Below are positions 14,912-23,797 of a DNA stretch of 64,000 bases, one piece after another. A program made the translations under genes and the position numbers. Below the pieces are notes generated by a model that searched no databases, was not told where the DNA came from, and saw only the letters and a list, made by a program, of their open reading frames with translations. Where the stretch lies: NCBI GenBank assembly GCA_039029395.1, contig JBCCGG010000013.1, positions 1 to 64,000 of the forward strand, read 5' to 3'. The number at the start of each line of letters is the position of its first letter. Positions within the stretch are counted from its first letter, which is position 1. The DNA comes from JBCCGG01 sp039029395 (lineage in GTDB: Bacteria > Pseudomonadota > Alphaproteobacteria > Kiloniellales > JAKSDN01).

Positions 14912-15967
14912 TCATTGTCGTCGAGGCATCAACACCGTGTAGTCCAAGTCCAGCACGACCGAAGGGTCGTATTTGCCGTCTTCGCCCTTGAAGGGGAAAG
15001 CTGCACAATCCTGGTCCTTGGTGCCGACCGTGCGCAATCTAAGCGCGCCAATATCCTTGCGCCCAGGAATCTCGAGCCGCTCCAGCACCTCTGACCAGGC
15101 GTAGATCGTATCGCCGCCGAAACTGGGGGCGGTATGGCTGCCGCCATTGATCGCCGCGATCCGGATGGCATTGGCCAACCCGTTGAAGCTGATTGCCCGG
15201 ACCAGGGAGATGATATGGCCACCATAGACGATGCGCTTGCCGAATCGTCCGGCCCGTTCGGTGTGCAGGTTGAAGTGGACCCGCGCGGTGTTTTGATAGA
15301 GCCGGGTCGCCATCTGGTGCTCGGCATCTTCGATTGTCATGGCGTCCAGGTGATCGATCCGCTCGCCCGGATGGTAGTCGTCCCAGATCTGGTCGGATCC
15401 CGCCAGGGCGCTGTCGTAGGACTCCAGGGTCAAGCCGTCGGGAATTAGAAGGTCCTCGAGCGGGACCTGTGGCTCGGTCTTGGGGACCAGGACCGTTGGA
15501 CTGGGCGACTCGGGGTCGCGCTTGCGCACCATGACCCAACGCACGTAATCGAGCACCACTTCGCCGCGCTGGTTGGTGCCGGTCGATTGTACGTAGACCA
15601 CACCGGTCTTTCGGTTGGAGTTTTCGCGCAGGCCCGCGACCTTGCTGGTCGCCGTGATGGTATCGCCTGGATAGACCGGAACGCCGAAGCGGCAGGAGGC
15701 GTAGCCCAAGTTGGCAATGGCATTCAGCGAGATGTCAGGCACGGTTTTGCCAAACACCGCGTGAAACACCAGTAAGTCATCCAGTGGCGCCCGTGGGTAG
15801 CCGAGCGACCTGGCAAGCTCGTCCGAACAGTTTACCGCGAAGCGCGACCCGGTGAGTGCGATGTAAAGTGCCTGGTCGCCCTCGTTCAGCGTACGAGGTG
15901 TGGCGTGGCGGATCTCCTGGCCGAAGCGGAAATCCTCAAAGAAGTCCCCGGTCCGGCTCTTGCTCAT
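14912..15967 (-). CDS. mch: Mesaconyl-CoA hydratase (MaoC-like), ethylmalonyl-CoA pathway
   Basis: 351 residues with two MaoC/hot-dog dehydratase halves. The N-terminal stretch GDFFEDFRFGQEIRHATPRT and the motif PLDDLLVFHAVFGKTVPDIS recall the alphaproteobacterial mesaconyl-CoA hydratase, which converts mesaconyl-C1-CoA to beta-methylmalyl-CoA. GVPVYPGDTITATSKVAGL and the C-terminal GGDTIYAWSEVLERLEI complete the fold. Its start overlaps the upstream lyase stop (ATGA), consistent with consecutive steps. Its end is 67 bp from the candidate ncRNA boundary, which it faces. Confidence 0.9.
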   Translation of the reverse strand: MSKSRTGDFFEDFRFGQEIRHATPRTLNEGDQALYIALTGSRFAVNCSDELARSLGYPRAPLDDLLVFHAVFGKTVPDISLNAIANLGYASCRFGVPVYPGDTITATSKVAGLRENSNRKTGVVYVQSTGTNQRGEVVLDYVRWVMVRKRDPESPSPTVLVPKTEPQVPLEDLLIPDGLTLESYDSALAGSDQIWDDYHPGERIDHLDAMTIEDAEHQMATRLYQNTARVHFNLHTERAGRFGKRIVYGGHIISLVRAISFNGLANAIRIAAINGGSHTAPSFGGDTIYAWSEVLERLEIPGRKDIGALRLRTVGTKDQDCAAFPFKGEDGKYDPSVVLDLDYTVLMPRRQ

Positions 15968-16872
15968 GAGGCGGTCGCGGCGACCTTGGTGAGATCCTCG
16001 GTCTTGCGCTCGGCGATCGCCTCGGAGAGCGCGACCAATCGCTTGGCATTTTCGACGTGCAGATTCTCGATCAGTTTGCCCTCGAAGACCGCGACTCCCT
16101 TGCCTTCTGCGAGCGCCGCCGCGTGGGCCTCGATGATCTTATGGGACCAGACCACCTCTGCCTCGGTCGGTGAAAAGGCCTGGTTCGCGATTTCGATCGT
16201 GCGCGGATGGATAAGGGTCTTGCCATCGAAGCCCATGGCCACACCCTGTTCGCAGGAGTAGGCGAGGCCCTCGTCGTCGCGCAGATCCAGGTGGACGCCG
16301 TCGAGGATCGCCAGGTTGTAAGCGCGCGCCGCCAGGAGGCAGAGCCCGAGACTGGTGATCATCGGCATGCGGTCCCGGGTGTGGGCGGCATGCAGGTCCT
16401 TGGCCAGGTCGGAGGTGCCCATGACCACGCAGCCCAGGCGCTTGCTGACACTGACGATCTCCTCGGCGTGGAGCATGCCCAGCGGCGTCTCCATCATGGC
16501 CCAAATGGCGACGCCCTTGGGCGCCGAGGCGTTGTCCATGGCGACCTCGACCTGGCGCACCATATCAGCGCTCTCGACCTTTGGGATCAGGACCGCGTCG
16601 GCACCGCAGGTGCTGGCCATGATCAGGTCTTCGTAGCCCCAGGCCGAGGACAGCGGATTAATGCGGATGATCAGCTCCCGGTAACCATACCCGCCGACCT
16701 GGACCGCCTCTTTGATGTTGGCGCGTGCCTGAACCTTGGCATCGGCGGCGACCGCGTCCTCCAGATCGAGGATCAGGCCGTCTGCCGGCAGAGTGCGGCC
16801 CTTTTCGAGAGCGCGAGTGTTGGAGCCCGGCATGTAGAGAACGCTGCGCCGGGGCCGGTGAGTCCTGGTCAT
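15964..16872 (-). CDS. mcl: L-malyl-CoA / beta-methylmalyl-CoA lyase (CitE family)
   Basis: 302 residues of a CitE-type lyase or thioesterase. SVLYMPGSNTRALEKG starts the barrel, with LILDLEDAVA (catalytic Asp/Glu pair), ELIIRINPL, AVLIPKVESADMV and AIWAMMETPLGMLHAEEIV. These match Mcl1, which cleaves beta-methylmalyl-CoA to glyoxylate plus propionyl-CoA and malyl-CoA to acetyl-CoA plus glyoxylate. The thioesterase relative Mcl2 cannot be excluded. The overlap with mch supports the ethylmalonyl-CoA pathway role in acetyl-CoA assimilation. Confidence 0.85.
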   Translation of the reverse strand: MTRTHRPRRSVLYMPGSNTRALEKGRTLPADGLILDLEDAVAADAKVQARANIKEAVQVGGYGYRELIIRINPLSSAWGYEDLIMASTCGADAVLIPKVESADMVRQVEVAMDNASAPKGVAIWAMMETPLGMLHAEEIVSVSKRLGCVVMGTSDLAKDLHAAHTRDRMPMITSLGLCLLAARAYNLAILDGVHLDLRDDEGLAYSCEQGVAMGFDGKTLIHPRTIEIANQAFSPTEAEVVWSHKIIEAHAAALAEGKGVAVFEGKLIENLHVENAKRLVALSEAIAERKTEDLTKVAATAS

Positions 16873-16916
16873 GATCCCAAACCTCGTGTGGTCTAACTGT
16901 CCAAATTCGGCTGGCG

Positions 16917-16944
16917 ACTATAACGCAAGACCCATCTGTGGCAA
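16917..16944 (-). promoter_or_regulatory. Candidate promoter of mcl-mch
   Basis: Minus strand: TTGCCA, 16-bp spacer, TATAGT, in the divergent gap between mcl and pdxY. The -10 is close to consensus and lies 45 bp before the mcl ATG. Confidence 0.5.
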
Positions 16945-16971
16945 GCTGCCAGCGGTCGATTCGGGGAACTC

Positions 16972-17841
16972 ATGAATATCCTTTCGATTCAGTCTCATGT
17001 CGCCTTCGGTCACGTGGGTAATGCCGCCGCCGCATTCGTGCTGGAGCGCCTGGGTCTGACCGTCTGGCGGGTCAACACGGTGCAGTTCTCCAATCACACC
17101 GGCTATCCCAGCTGGCGCGGCCAAACCTTCAGCGCGGAGGCGATCGCCGAGGTGATTGAGGGCATTGATGAGCTCGGCATGTTGCGCACCTGCGATGCCG
17201 TGCTGTCAGGCTACCTGGGGGCACCGGACGTTGCCCGTGTGGTGCTCGACACGGTTGCCAAGGCGCGCCGCCACAATCCTGAAGCGCTCTATCTCTGCGA
17301 TCCTGTGATGGGCGATCTGGACCAGGGCCTCTATGTCGCCCGCGAGGTACCCAATCTGATGGCGGAGCAGGCGGTGCCCCTGGCCGACATTGTGACTCCC
17401 AACCAGTTCGAGCTCGAGCTTCTGACCGGCGGTCCCTTGGGTAGCCTGGCTGAGGCCCTGGCCGCCGCCCGGCAGCTGCTCGAGAAAGGGCCCAAGGTGG
17501 TGGTGGTAACCAGCCTGCGTCACGGCGAAACCCAGGAAGGTGAGATCGAAATGCTTGCGGTCACCGGGCGTGGCGCCTGGCAGGTGACGACCCCCTATCT
17601 GCCCTGCGATCCTCCACCGAGTGGCGCTGGCGACGCCGTGGCGGCGCTTTACCTCGCCAACTACCTAAAAGCTGCCCCCGGCCCTCAGCGCGCCCGCCAT
17701 GCTCTCGAGCAGGCAGCAGCCGCCATCTACGGCGTGATCGACGCGACCCATCAAGCAGGGACCTATGAGCTGCAGCTAATCGCGGCGCAAGAGGCGCTGG
17801 TCCACCCGGCGACCCTCTACAGCGCCAAGCGGGTCGAGTGA
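16972..17841 (+). CDS. pdxY: Pyridoxal kinase PdxY/PdxK family
   Basis: 289 residues. It phosphorylates pyridoxal and related vitamers to pyridoxal 5'-phosphate with ATP. The sequence MNILSIQSHVAFGHVGNAAA, NTVQFSNHTGYPSWRG, YLCDPVMGDLDQGLYV, DIVTPNQFELELLTG and the ribokinase-fold anion hole GAGDAVAALYLANYL are standard for this group. It faces the mcl-mch operon. The enzyme is a salvage step for the cofactor. Confidence 0.95.
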   Translation: MNILSIQSHVAFGHVGNAAAAFVLERLGLTVWRVNTVQFSNHTGYPSWRGQTFSAEAIAEVIEGIDELGMLRTCDAVLSGYLGAPDVARVVLDTVAKARRHNPEALYLCDPVMGDLDQGLYVAREVPNLMAEQAVPLADIVTPNQFELELLTGGPLGSLAEALAAARQLLEKGPKVVVVTSLRHGETQEGEIEMLAVTGRGAWQVTTPYLPCDPPPSGAGDAVAALYLANYLKAAPGPQRARHALEQAAAAIYGVIDATHQAGTYELQLIAAQEALVHPATLYSAKRVE

Positions 17842-17864
17842 CCCCTGCGCTTCCTTGAATCCTT

Positions 17865-17879
17865 AAGTGAAATTCACTT
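17865..17879. promoter_or_regulatory. Perfect 15-bp palindrome upstream of PAP2 gene
   Basis: AAGTGAA-A-TTCACTT, both 7-bp arms perfect. It lies 24 bp after the pdxY stop and 69 bp before the PAP2 start codon. It is not followed by a T-run, so an operator is more likely than a terminator. Confidence 0.45.
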
Positions 17880-17908
17880 CACGTTTCGCGCGGCCGTGAC
17901 CACCTAGT

Positions 17909-17927
17909 TGTCAGGCACAACCTGACA
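17909..17927. promoter_or_regulatory. 7-bp inverted repeat in the PAP2 leader
   Basis: TGTCAGG-CACAA-CCTGACA, a perfect dyad 21 bp before the ATG. It could be an operator or an mRNA stem close to the ribosome binding site. Confidence 0.45.
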
Positions 17928-17947
17928 CGAGTAACGGAGGTGGGCTG

Positions 17948-18631
17948 ATGGTCAGGCGTTTCGCGCCCGTTGTCTTGAGCTTGCTGGTTCTGGTTTTCGT
18001 GGTTGGTGGATCGGCCCGCGCCGAGCAGGCTGCGCCACCCATCTTTCTGCCGCCTGGCAGCGTCAAGGCCGAGACCCTGATTGCCCCGCCCCCGGCGCTC
18101 GACAGCGCCGCCTTTAAGGAGCAGATGGCAATTGTCCTTTGGCTCCAGAAGACCCGCACGCTCGAGCAGGTCGCCTTCGTCGAGACGGTGCTTGACGTGG
18201 AGCGCTTCGCCCCGATCCTGGGCGACGCGCTGATGACCGTCGACGGCCGACTGCTGAAGGACGTGATCGACGAGGCGATCAACCAAGTGCGGGCCGAGTA
18301 CGATGCACTCAAGGGTTTCCACGACCTGCCCCGGCCGTTCGTGGTGAATGACGCGGTTGACCCGGTGGGCGACGCCCGGCCGGTCGCCTCCTACCCCAGC
18401 GGCCACTCGATCCGCGCCATCGTTTACGCCCGCTTGCTGGCGGAAGTCTTTCCCGATCACGAGGCAGCCCTGATGGAGCTCGCCCATCAGGTCGGCTACG
18501 GCCGGGTGATCGCCGGCGTGCACTACCCGATCGACGTGACCGCCGGCCAGACCCTGGGCACCGCCTATGCCGACGTGATCGTCCAGCAGCCGGACTTCAA
18601 GGCTGCGGTGGCGGACATCAAGGGTAGGTAG
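17948..18631 (+). CDS. Exported acid phosphatase, PAP2 family
   Basis: 227 residues. A signal peptide (LSLLVLVFVVGGSARA) leads into the class A-type phosphatase fold. The three family motifs are present: KGFHDLPRPFV (K..RP), ASYPSGHSIRA (catalytic His), and GRVIAGVHYPIDV (second His and Asp). A periplasmic acid phosphatase releasing phosphate from organic esters is likely. The ATG follows a CGGAGG-type site. Its last 67 bases are antisense to the damaged GNAT gene. Confidence 0.92.
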   Translation: MVRRFAPVVLSLLVLVFVVGGSARAEQAAPPIFLPPGSVKAETLIAPPPALDSAAFKEQMAIVLWLQKTRTLEQVAFVETVLDVERFAPILGDALMTVDGRLLKDVIDEAINQVRAEYDALKGFHDLPRPFVVNDAVDPVGDARPVASYPSGHSIRAIVYARLLAEVFPDHEAALMELAHQVGYGRVIAGVHYPIDVTAGQTLGTAYADVIVQQPDFKAAVADIKGR

Positions 18632-19167
18632 CGGCGAAGGGTCTGGAATCTTGCCGACCGGGCGTCAGGGTGGCGACAACGACTGTAGAGATGGACGCTT
18701 GGGATTGCCGGACCAAATCCCGCTTTCTCGTACGCTCTTCGCGCCGGCGCGTGACTGGGATCGCCGCCGGTCCCCACGCTTGCGACGAGCATTCCAGCCT
18801 CTTTCATGCGGTCCAGGGCGTAGGCATACATCCACGCGCCGACACCGCTGCCTTGATGATCCGGATCGACGGCGTTCAGATCGATCTCCCCCACCTTGGA
18901 CGCATGGTCCTAGGCCAGCGCGCAAAAGGCTATGATCTCGGAGCCTTGCTTGACCACGTAAACCTCGCGGTCGGAGTCGGGGCCGCAGATCCTATCCAAG
19001 TACTCCCATTGCTCGCGCTCCTCGCTGGCGATCGCTATGTCTGCAATTTCTTCGCCAAGGAGGCGCCTGAACGATCGAAAGACCGGCTTAAAGGCGGCTT
19101 CACGGATTTCGTGAAGGCGCTGAAGATCACCGGGTTCGACTCTGCGAATGCTGTACGTGGCATCCAT
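18565..19167 (-). pseudogene. GNAT N-acetyltransferase interrupted by an in-frame TAG
   Basis: The minus-strand reading starts at ATG 19167 after a good GGAGG site with MDATYSIRRVEPGDLQRLHE and ends in a TAG at codon 86 (18910-18912). The same frame then continues DHASKVGEIDLNAVDPDHQG and SGVGAWMYAYALDRMKEAG, the acetyl-CoA site of the GNAT fold. No frameshift is present; a C-to-T change of a CAG codon would explain it. The C-terminal tail past PSVHLYSR runs another ~36 residues antisense to the PAP2 gene and looks non-family-like, so a natural stop may also be lost. A sequencing error is possible. Confidence 0.65.
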
Positions 19168-19279
19168 TCGGGAGCCTCCGGAAGCTTGAGCGTAAGATGA
19201 CTGCTCGGTGGCTGACGACCCCCGGAAGGGCCGGTCGCCAGCGACCGCCCGCTCACCCGCATCGCAACCCGCTCACGCC

Positions 19280-20296
<1,017 letters not shown>

Positions 20297-20362
20297 GGTC
20301 TTCGATCCATCTGCTAGAGGGGTGTCGGGGTCAGGCGTATCCGGCCCAAGCCCTTTATGTAG

Positions 20363-21250
20363 CTATCTTTCACCGTTCAGCAAGACCAACCCGACCTCGC
20401 TGAGCGCTGCAAAGCCGAGCGCGCGATAGGCCCGCTCGGCGGCCGGATTGGCGGAGATCAGACAGGCCCGGTCGTGGCCCGTCCTTCGCGCCTCGGCAAG
20501 CGCGCCTGCCACCACGGCCCGGGCGAAGCCGCGGCCGCGAAGGGCCTCGGGCGTCCAAACCCCGCCGATCTGCACGGCCCGCTCTGTCTGGCCGATAACG
20601 CTGCAGGTCGAGACCAGGCGGCCCCGGCGCTCCAGCACCCAGACGCTGCGCCCATCGAAATGGGCCTGCACGCTCGCCTTGGACTCCGCGTGTGTCTCTG
20701 CCGTGTCCTTGGCGCCGAGCACCTCGACCGACATGGCAACCCGCCAATTCATTAAAAGTTCAAGCTCCGAGGAGCGCGGCCGCCGGCAACGCACCTCGCC
20801 GTCGGCTAAGGGGTTGGGTCGGGCGAGTTGAGCGAGATCCAGCGCGTAAAGCCGTTCCAGGCTGTCGTGGCGAATGTCGCTTCCTGCCAGGCCGAGGGTG
20901 CGCTTGGCGGCGGCAACCTGCTCGGCCGGCCCATAAAAGCCGCTCAGGCGCCGGCCCGAGCCGCCGACCGCCAGCTCGAGCAGTGGCCCAAGCCCTTCGT
21001 TTGCCTGGAGCAGGGCCATGCCGTTCCAGAAGTGACCGACAACCCCGCTGACCGCGCCGTCCCATAGCCGGGCGGCATAGGTCCCCTGGTAGAACTCGCC
21101 CCGGTCAATCAGGCCGGCGGTCCGCAGGTTGGAGAGCATGAGGAGCGTGCCGTCGCCCTGGGCCGCCAAGAAGCGCTCCAGATTGTGCTCGTCGCCTGCC
21201 CCCAAGAGGCGGTCTTCTCGATCTATCGTCTCAACTGGCTGGGCCAACAT
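20363..21250 (-). CDS. GNAT family N-acetyltransferase with extended N-terminus
   Basis: 295 residues. The N-terminal ~150 residues (LERFLAAQGDGTLLMLSNLR) match the two-part GNAT proteins with an extra, sequence-diverged N-terminal half. The C-terminal catalytic half has QIGGVWTPEALRGRGFARAV (acetyl-CoA pyrophosphate loop) and ANPAAERAYRALGFA. The substrate is unknown. It begins just after the short terminated transcript 21285-21515. Confidence 0.85.
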   Translation of the reverse strand: MLAQPVETIDREDRLLGAGDEHNLERFLAAQGDGTLLMLSNLRTAGLIDRGEFYQGTYAARLWDGAVSGVVGHFWNGMALLQANEGLGPLLELAVGGSGRRLSGFYGPAEQVAAAKRTLGLAGSDIRHDSLERLYALDLAQLARPNPLADGEVRCRRPRSSELELLMNWRVAMSVEVLGAKDTAETHAESKASVQAHFDGRSVWVLERRGRLVSTCSVIGQTERAVQIGGVWTPEALRGRGFARAVVAGALAEARRTGHDRACLISANPAAERAYRALGFAALSEVGLVLLNGER

Positions 21251-21284
21251 GGGGTCGTCCTCTCGTTATTCGTCTTCAGGCAAA

Positions 21285-21515
21285 GAAAAAGCCGCCTCGT
21301 CGGGCGGCCATCCTGTTGTTCTTCAGCTTTTTACAAGCGTGTCACAACATGACGGCCACCCCGTCGGTCTTGGTGCCGGTCATGGTTTTGGTGGTCGAAA
21401 TGGCGGTCTGGGCAGCACAATTCGCCAGGCCGTGGTGGCCTGGGCGAGAGAGGCTCGCGATCTGAGCGAGAACCTGCATTGCGCGCTCCGAAGTTCTGGA
21501 CATGATTTGCCCTGA
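21285..21515 (-). ncRNA. Short transcript with its own promoter and terminator
   Basis: A sigma-70 promoter (21522-21550), a ~230-base region and an intrinsic terminator (21286-21308) form a self-contained minus-strand unit upstream of the GNAT gene. It contains a 53-codon ORF (21342-21503; MSRTSERAMQ and so on, ending VAVML) with only a weak CAGGG site. It may be a small RNA, a leader with a small peptide, or an attenuator of the downstream GNAT-asd genes. I do not recognise the family. Confidence 0.45.
21286..21308 (-). terminator. Rho-independent terminator
   Basis: On the minus strand: GCCGCC, loop CGACGA, GGCGGC, then TTTTTC. The six-bp GC stem with an immediate T-run is a strong intrinsic terminator. 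It ends the short transcript 21285-21515 and lies 36 bases before the GNAT start. Confidence 0.8.
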
Positions 21516-21521
21516 CAGGTG

Positions 21522-21550
21522 TTAATATAGGCTGACCGTGCCGAGGTCAA
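21522..21550 (-). promoter_or_regulatory. Promoter of the short terminated transcript
   Basis: Minus strand TTGACC, 17-bp spacer, TATTAA. It lies just before the divergent DUF962 gene and is the best promoter match I saw in the window. Confidence 0.6.
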
Positions 21551-21570
21551 ACATTCAATCTTGGGCACTC

Positions 21571-21915
21571 ATGCGACGCGCCACCAGCTATCAGGACTTT
21601 TGGCCGCTTTATCTGGCCGAGCATCGCCGGCCGGCAACCCGAGCCCTGCACCTTTTCGGCACGGCTCTGGGCCTAGCGATCCTGGCATTCGCCCTGGTGA
21701 CCCAGATCTGGTGGCTCCTTCTGGTCGCGCTGTTCGCTGGCTACGGCTTTGCTTGGTTGGCCCATGCCTTCGTCGAGCACAACAAGCCTGCCACCTTTAC
21801 TCATCCCTGGTGGTCGCTCGTCAGTGATTTCAGAATGCTCGGTTACTTCCTCGTCGGCCGGCTTGGCGAGGAGCTGAAGCGACATGACATCAAAGATTCG
21901 GACGGCGCGCCCTGA
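21571..21915 (+). CDS. Mpo1-like / DUF962 family membrane protein
   Basis: About 114 residues. The family signature is AEHRRPATRALHLFGTALGL (Rx5H-type), followed by two hydrophobic segments and AWLAHAFVEHNKPATFTHPWWSL. Yeast Mpo1 is a dioxygenase of 2-hydroxy fatty acids; the conserved histidines here (HLFGT, HAFVEHN) are compatible with an iron site, which is inference. The start giving MRRATSYQDFW was chosen over an upstream reading that runs into the divergent promoter. Confidence 0.83.
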   Translation: MRRATSYQDFWPLYLAEHRRPATRALHLFGTALGLAILAFALVTQIWWLLLVALFAGYGFAWLAHAFVEHNKPATFTHPWWSLVSDFRMLGYFLVGRLGEELKRHDIKDSDGAP

Positions 21916-21917
21916 TT

Positions 21918-22928
21918 TTGGCTTTTTCCATGCTGTTGGCTCTGTTGCTCGGCTTTGCCGCCCACCGGGCCAGCATCTGTACGGTCAAGGCGGTGGTCGA
22001 AGTGATCAGCAGCCGGCGCGGCTACATGCTGGCCAGTTTGATCAAGACCGTACTCTGGGCCATGGCGGTGATCCTGGTTGCGGCCCTGGTCTGGGACGAG
22101 GGCCTGCACCTCGCTGAAGGCTACCTGCCGAGCCTGCCGAGCTTTGCCGGCGGTGTGATCTTCGGCATGGGGGCGGCGATGAACCGCGGCTGCGCCTTCT
22201 CGACCCTGAACAAGCTGGGCAGCGGTGATCTGGCCATGGTTGGCACTTTGGGCGGCTTCGTGATCGGAGTCGTCGGGTTTGAGTTGATCGTCGGCCAACT
22301 GGATCTCGCCGTGGTCCCGGTCGACGTGCCATTGCCCCTTAGCGCGCCGCGATGGCTACTGGTGCTGGTGTTGGCCTTGACCGCCTACGCCCTGTTCGAG
22401 CTCACACGCCTGTGGCGCCGGCGCGACCGGAGCCAGAACCTCAAGGCGCGCGGCTTGAGTCCGCGCTACCGTCTATCCACTGCCGCCATGCTGATCGGTC
22501 TGTCGGGTGGCGCGCTCTACCTGCTCAACGGCGATTGGGTCTACACGGCCAACCTGACTCAAGGTGTCGAATGGTTCATGGGCGGGGATGCCGCACCGCC
22601 GCTTGCCAATGGCCTGTTGTTTGGCGCCGTTCTGATCGGGATCTGGCTTTCGGCTTGGCAGCGCCAGGCCTTCGCCTTGCGCTGGCCGAGGATTGGGCCG
22701 GGCTTGATGCATCTCCTCGGCGGGGTACTGATGGGTCTTGGCGCAGCCCTGGTGCCCGGCGGCAACGACGCGCTCATCCTGAGCGCGCTTCCGGTCTGGC
22801 TGCCCCACGCTCTGCCGGCGTTCCTCGGCATGCTGCTGGGAATCTCTGCCGCACTTGTGGCACATCGGCTGATGACAGGCGACCTGCCGCGGCTCAGCTG
22901 CGCTGGGGATCTTTGTCGGGAAGACTAG
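21918..22928 (+). CDS. YeeE/YedE (TsuA-like) family transporter
   Basis: About 336 residues with roughly nine hydrophobic segments. The two TsuA-family cysteine regions are RASICTVKAVVEV and MGAAMNRGCAFSTLNKLG, known in the family to handle thiosulfate or sulfur species. The end LSCAGDLCRED is unusual. The start is either TTG at 21918 or ATG at 21930, since no ATG is in frame upstream. The gene almost abuts DUF962, so translation is probably coupled. Confidence 0.85.
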   Translation: MAFSMLLALLLGFAAHRASICTVKAVVEVISSRRGYMLASLIKTVLWAMAVILVAALVWDEGLHLAEGYLPSLPSFAGGVIFGMGAAMNRGCAFSTLNKLGSGDLAMVGTLGGFVIGVVGFELIVGQLDLAVVPVDVPLPLSAPRWLLVLVLALTAYALFELTRLWRRRDRSQNLKARGLSPRYRLSTAAMLIGLSGGALYLLNGDWVYTANLTQGVEWFMGGDAAPPLANGLLFGAVLIGIWLSAWQRQAFALRWPRIGPGLMHLLGGVLMGLGAALVPGGNDALILSALPVWLPHALPAFLGMLLGISAALVAHRLMTGDLPRLSCAGDLCRED

Positions 22929-23022
22929 CGGCCGGCAAGGACGTCGCCATGCCCCAAGACGCCGACTCATTGCTCGATTGAGGCAATCCGGCTCAGGCCA
23001 GACCCGTGGGTCTAGGGATGCG

Positions 23023-23763
23023 CTAGGTCACGCGCCTGAGCACCATGATTCCATTCCAGAAGGTCGGGTGGCCGTTCCAGGCTGTCCGGCGATCCAAAAG
23101 GACCTCGTATTCGTTTTGGCTCTCGGCCATGAAGTCGAGCGTTGCCCGTCTGGGATCGTCCCAGTTTGTGTCGTCCACGAGGACGATGCAATCGCGCGCG
23201 AAGAAAGGTTCGGCAACCTGCAGGCCCTTTAGCTGGTTCTCGTAACTGTGCTCGCCATCGTAGAAATAGAAACCGATCTCCCCCTCGTGGAGATTCGAGA
23301 AATAGTCGCGGTAGTCCATTTCATGCAAGCTATGGGCATCTGACTTGATTTGGTCGAAGCGTCCCATGGCGCTGTCCCTCGGGCCGCCGAACTGGGAAAA
23401 ATTGTCGATGCCGACGACCTTTTGCTCCCGACCGGCCAACATGCCTGCAAGCAGAGAGTAGCCGTGCCAGACACCGACATTAACGTAAGCCGTATCCAGC
23501 GCCATCTCTCGCACTGAGCGGGCTATTATCGCTCCGTTGGCGAAGGTGGACATGCGGGGCATGGCAAGGATCGGCTCCAAGAGCGTGAGGTAGTCGTTCT
23601 GCGCCTCAGGCAAGATCGCCAAATAGGCGTCGATCATGTTCAGCGAGGTCTGCGCCCGTTCTAGCGAGGCCAGGGACTCGATCTCGAAGGCAAGTGAGAT
23701 CCTATCCATGGTCGGATCCAGATTTCGAAACCGGATTTCCTGCAGGAAGCGCTTGTAGTCCAC
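23023..23763 (-). CDS. Class I SAM-dependent methyltransferase, Methyltransf_24-like
   Basis: About 247 residues. AYVNVGVWHGYSLLAGMLAG is the SAM-binding loop, and GFYFYDGEHSYENQLKGLQ and CIVLVDDTNWDDPRRATLDF are the conserved motifs of the group often linked to saccharide or secondary-metabolite methylation. I prefer the GTG at 23763, which has a GGGGGA site six bases upstream. The ATG at 23814 would overlap leuB by 17 bp. It is the last gene after leuB and may be a fusion partner in the transcript only. Confidence 0.75.
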   Translation of the reverse strand: MDYKRFLQEIRFRNLDPTMDRISLAFEIESLASLERAQTSLNMIDAYLAILPEAQNDYLTLLEPILAMPRMSTFANGAIIARSVREMALDTAYVNVGVWHGYSLLAGMLAGREQKVVGIDNFSQFGGPRDSAMGRFDQIKSDAHSLHEMDYRDYFSNLHEGEIGFYFYDGEHSYENQLKGLQVAEPFFARDCIVLVDDTNWDDPRRATLDFMAESQNEYEVLLDRRTAWNGHPTFWNGIMVLRRVT

Positions 23764-23797
23764 TGGACGTCCCCCATCGACGCCTAGCAAGAGGCCG

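Noticed and set aside
18565..19167. Frameshift between two GNAT fragments
   Set aside because: The two reading frames are the same; the interruption is a single TAG, so a frameshift is not needed.
22999..23015. Hairpin AGACCC-GT-GGGTCT between YeeE and the methyltransferase gene as a terminator
   Set aside because: No T-run follows on either strand, so an intrinsic terminator is not supported.
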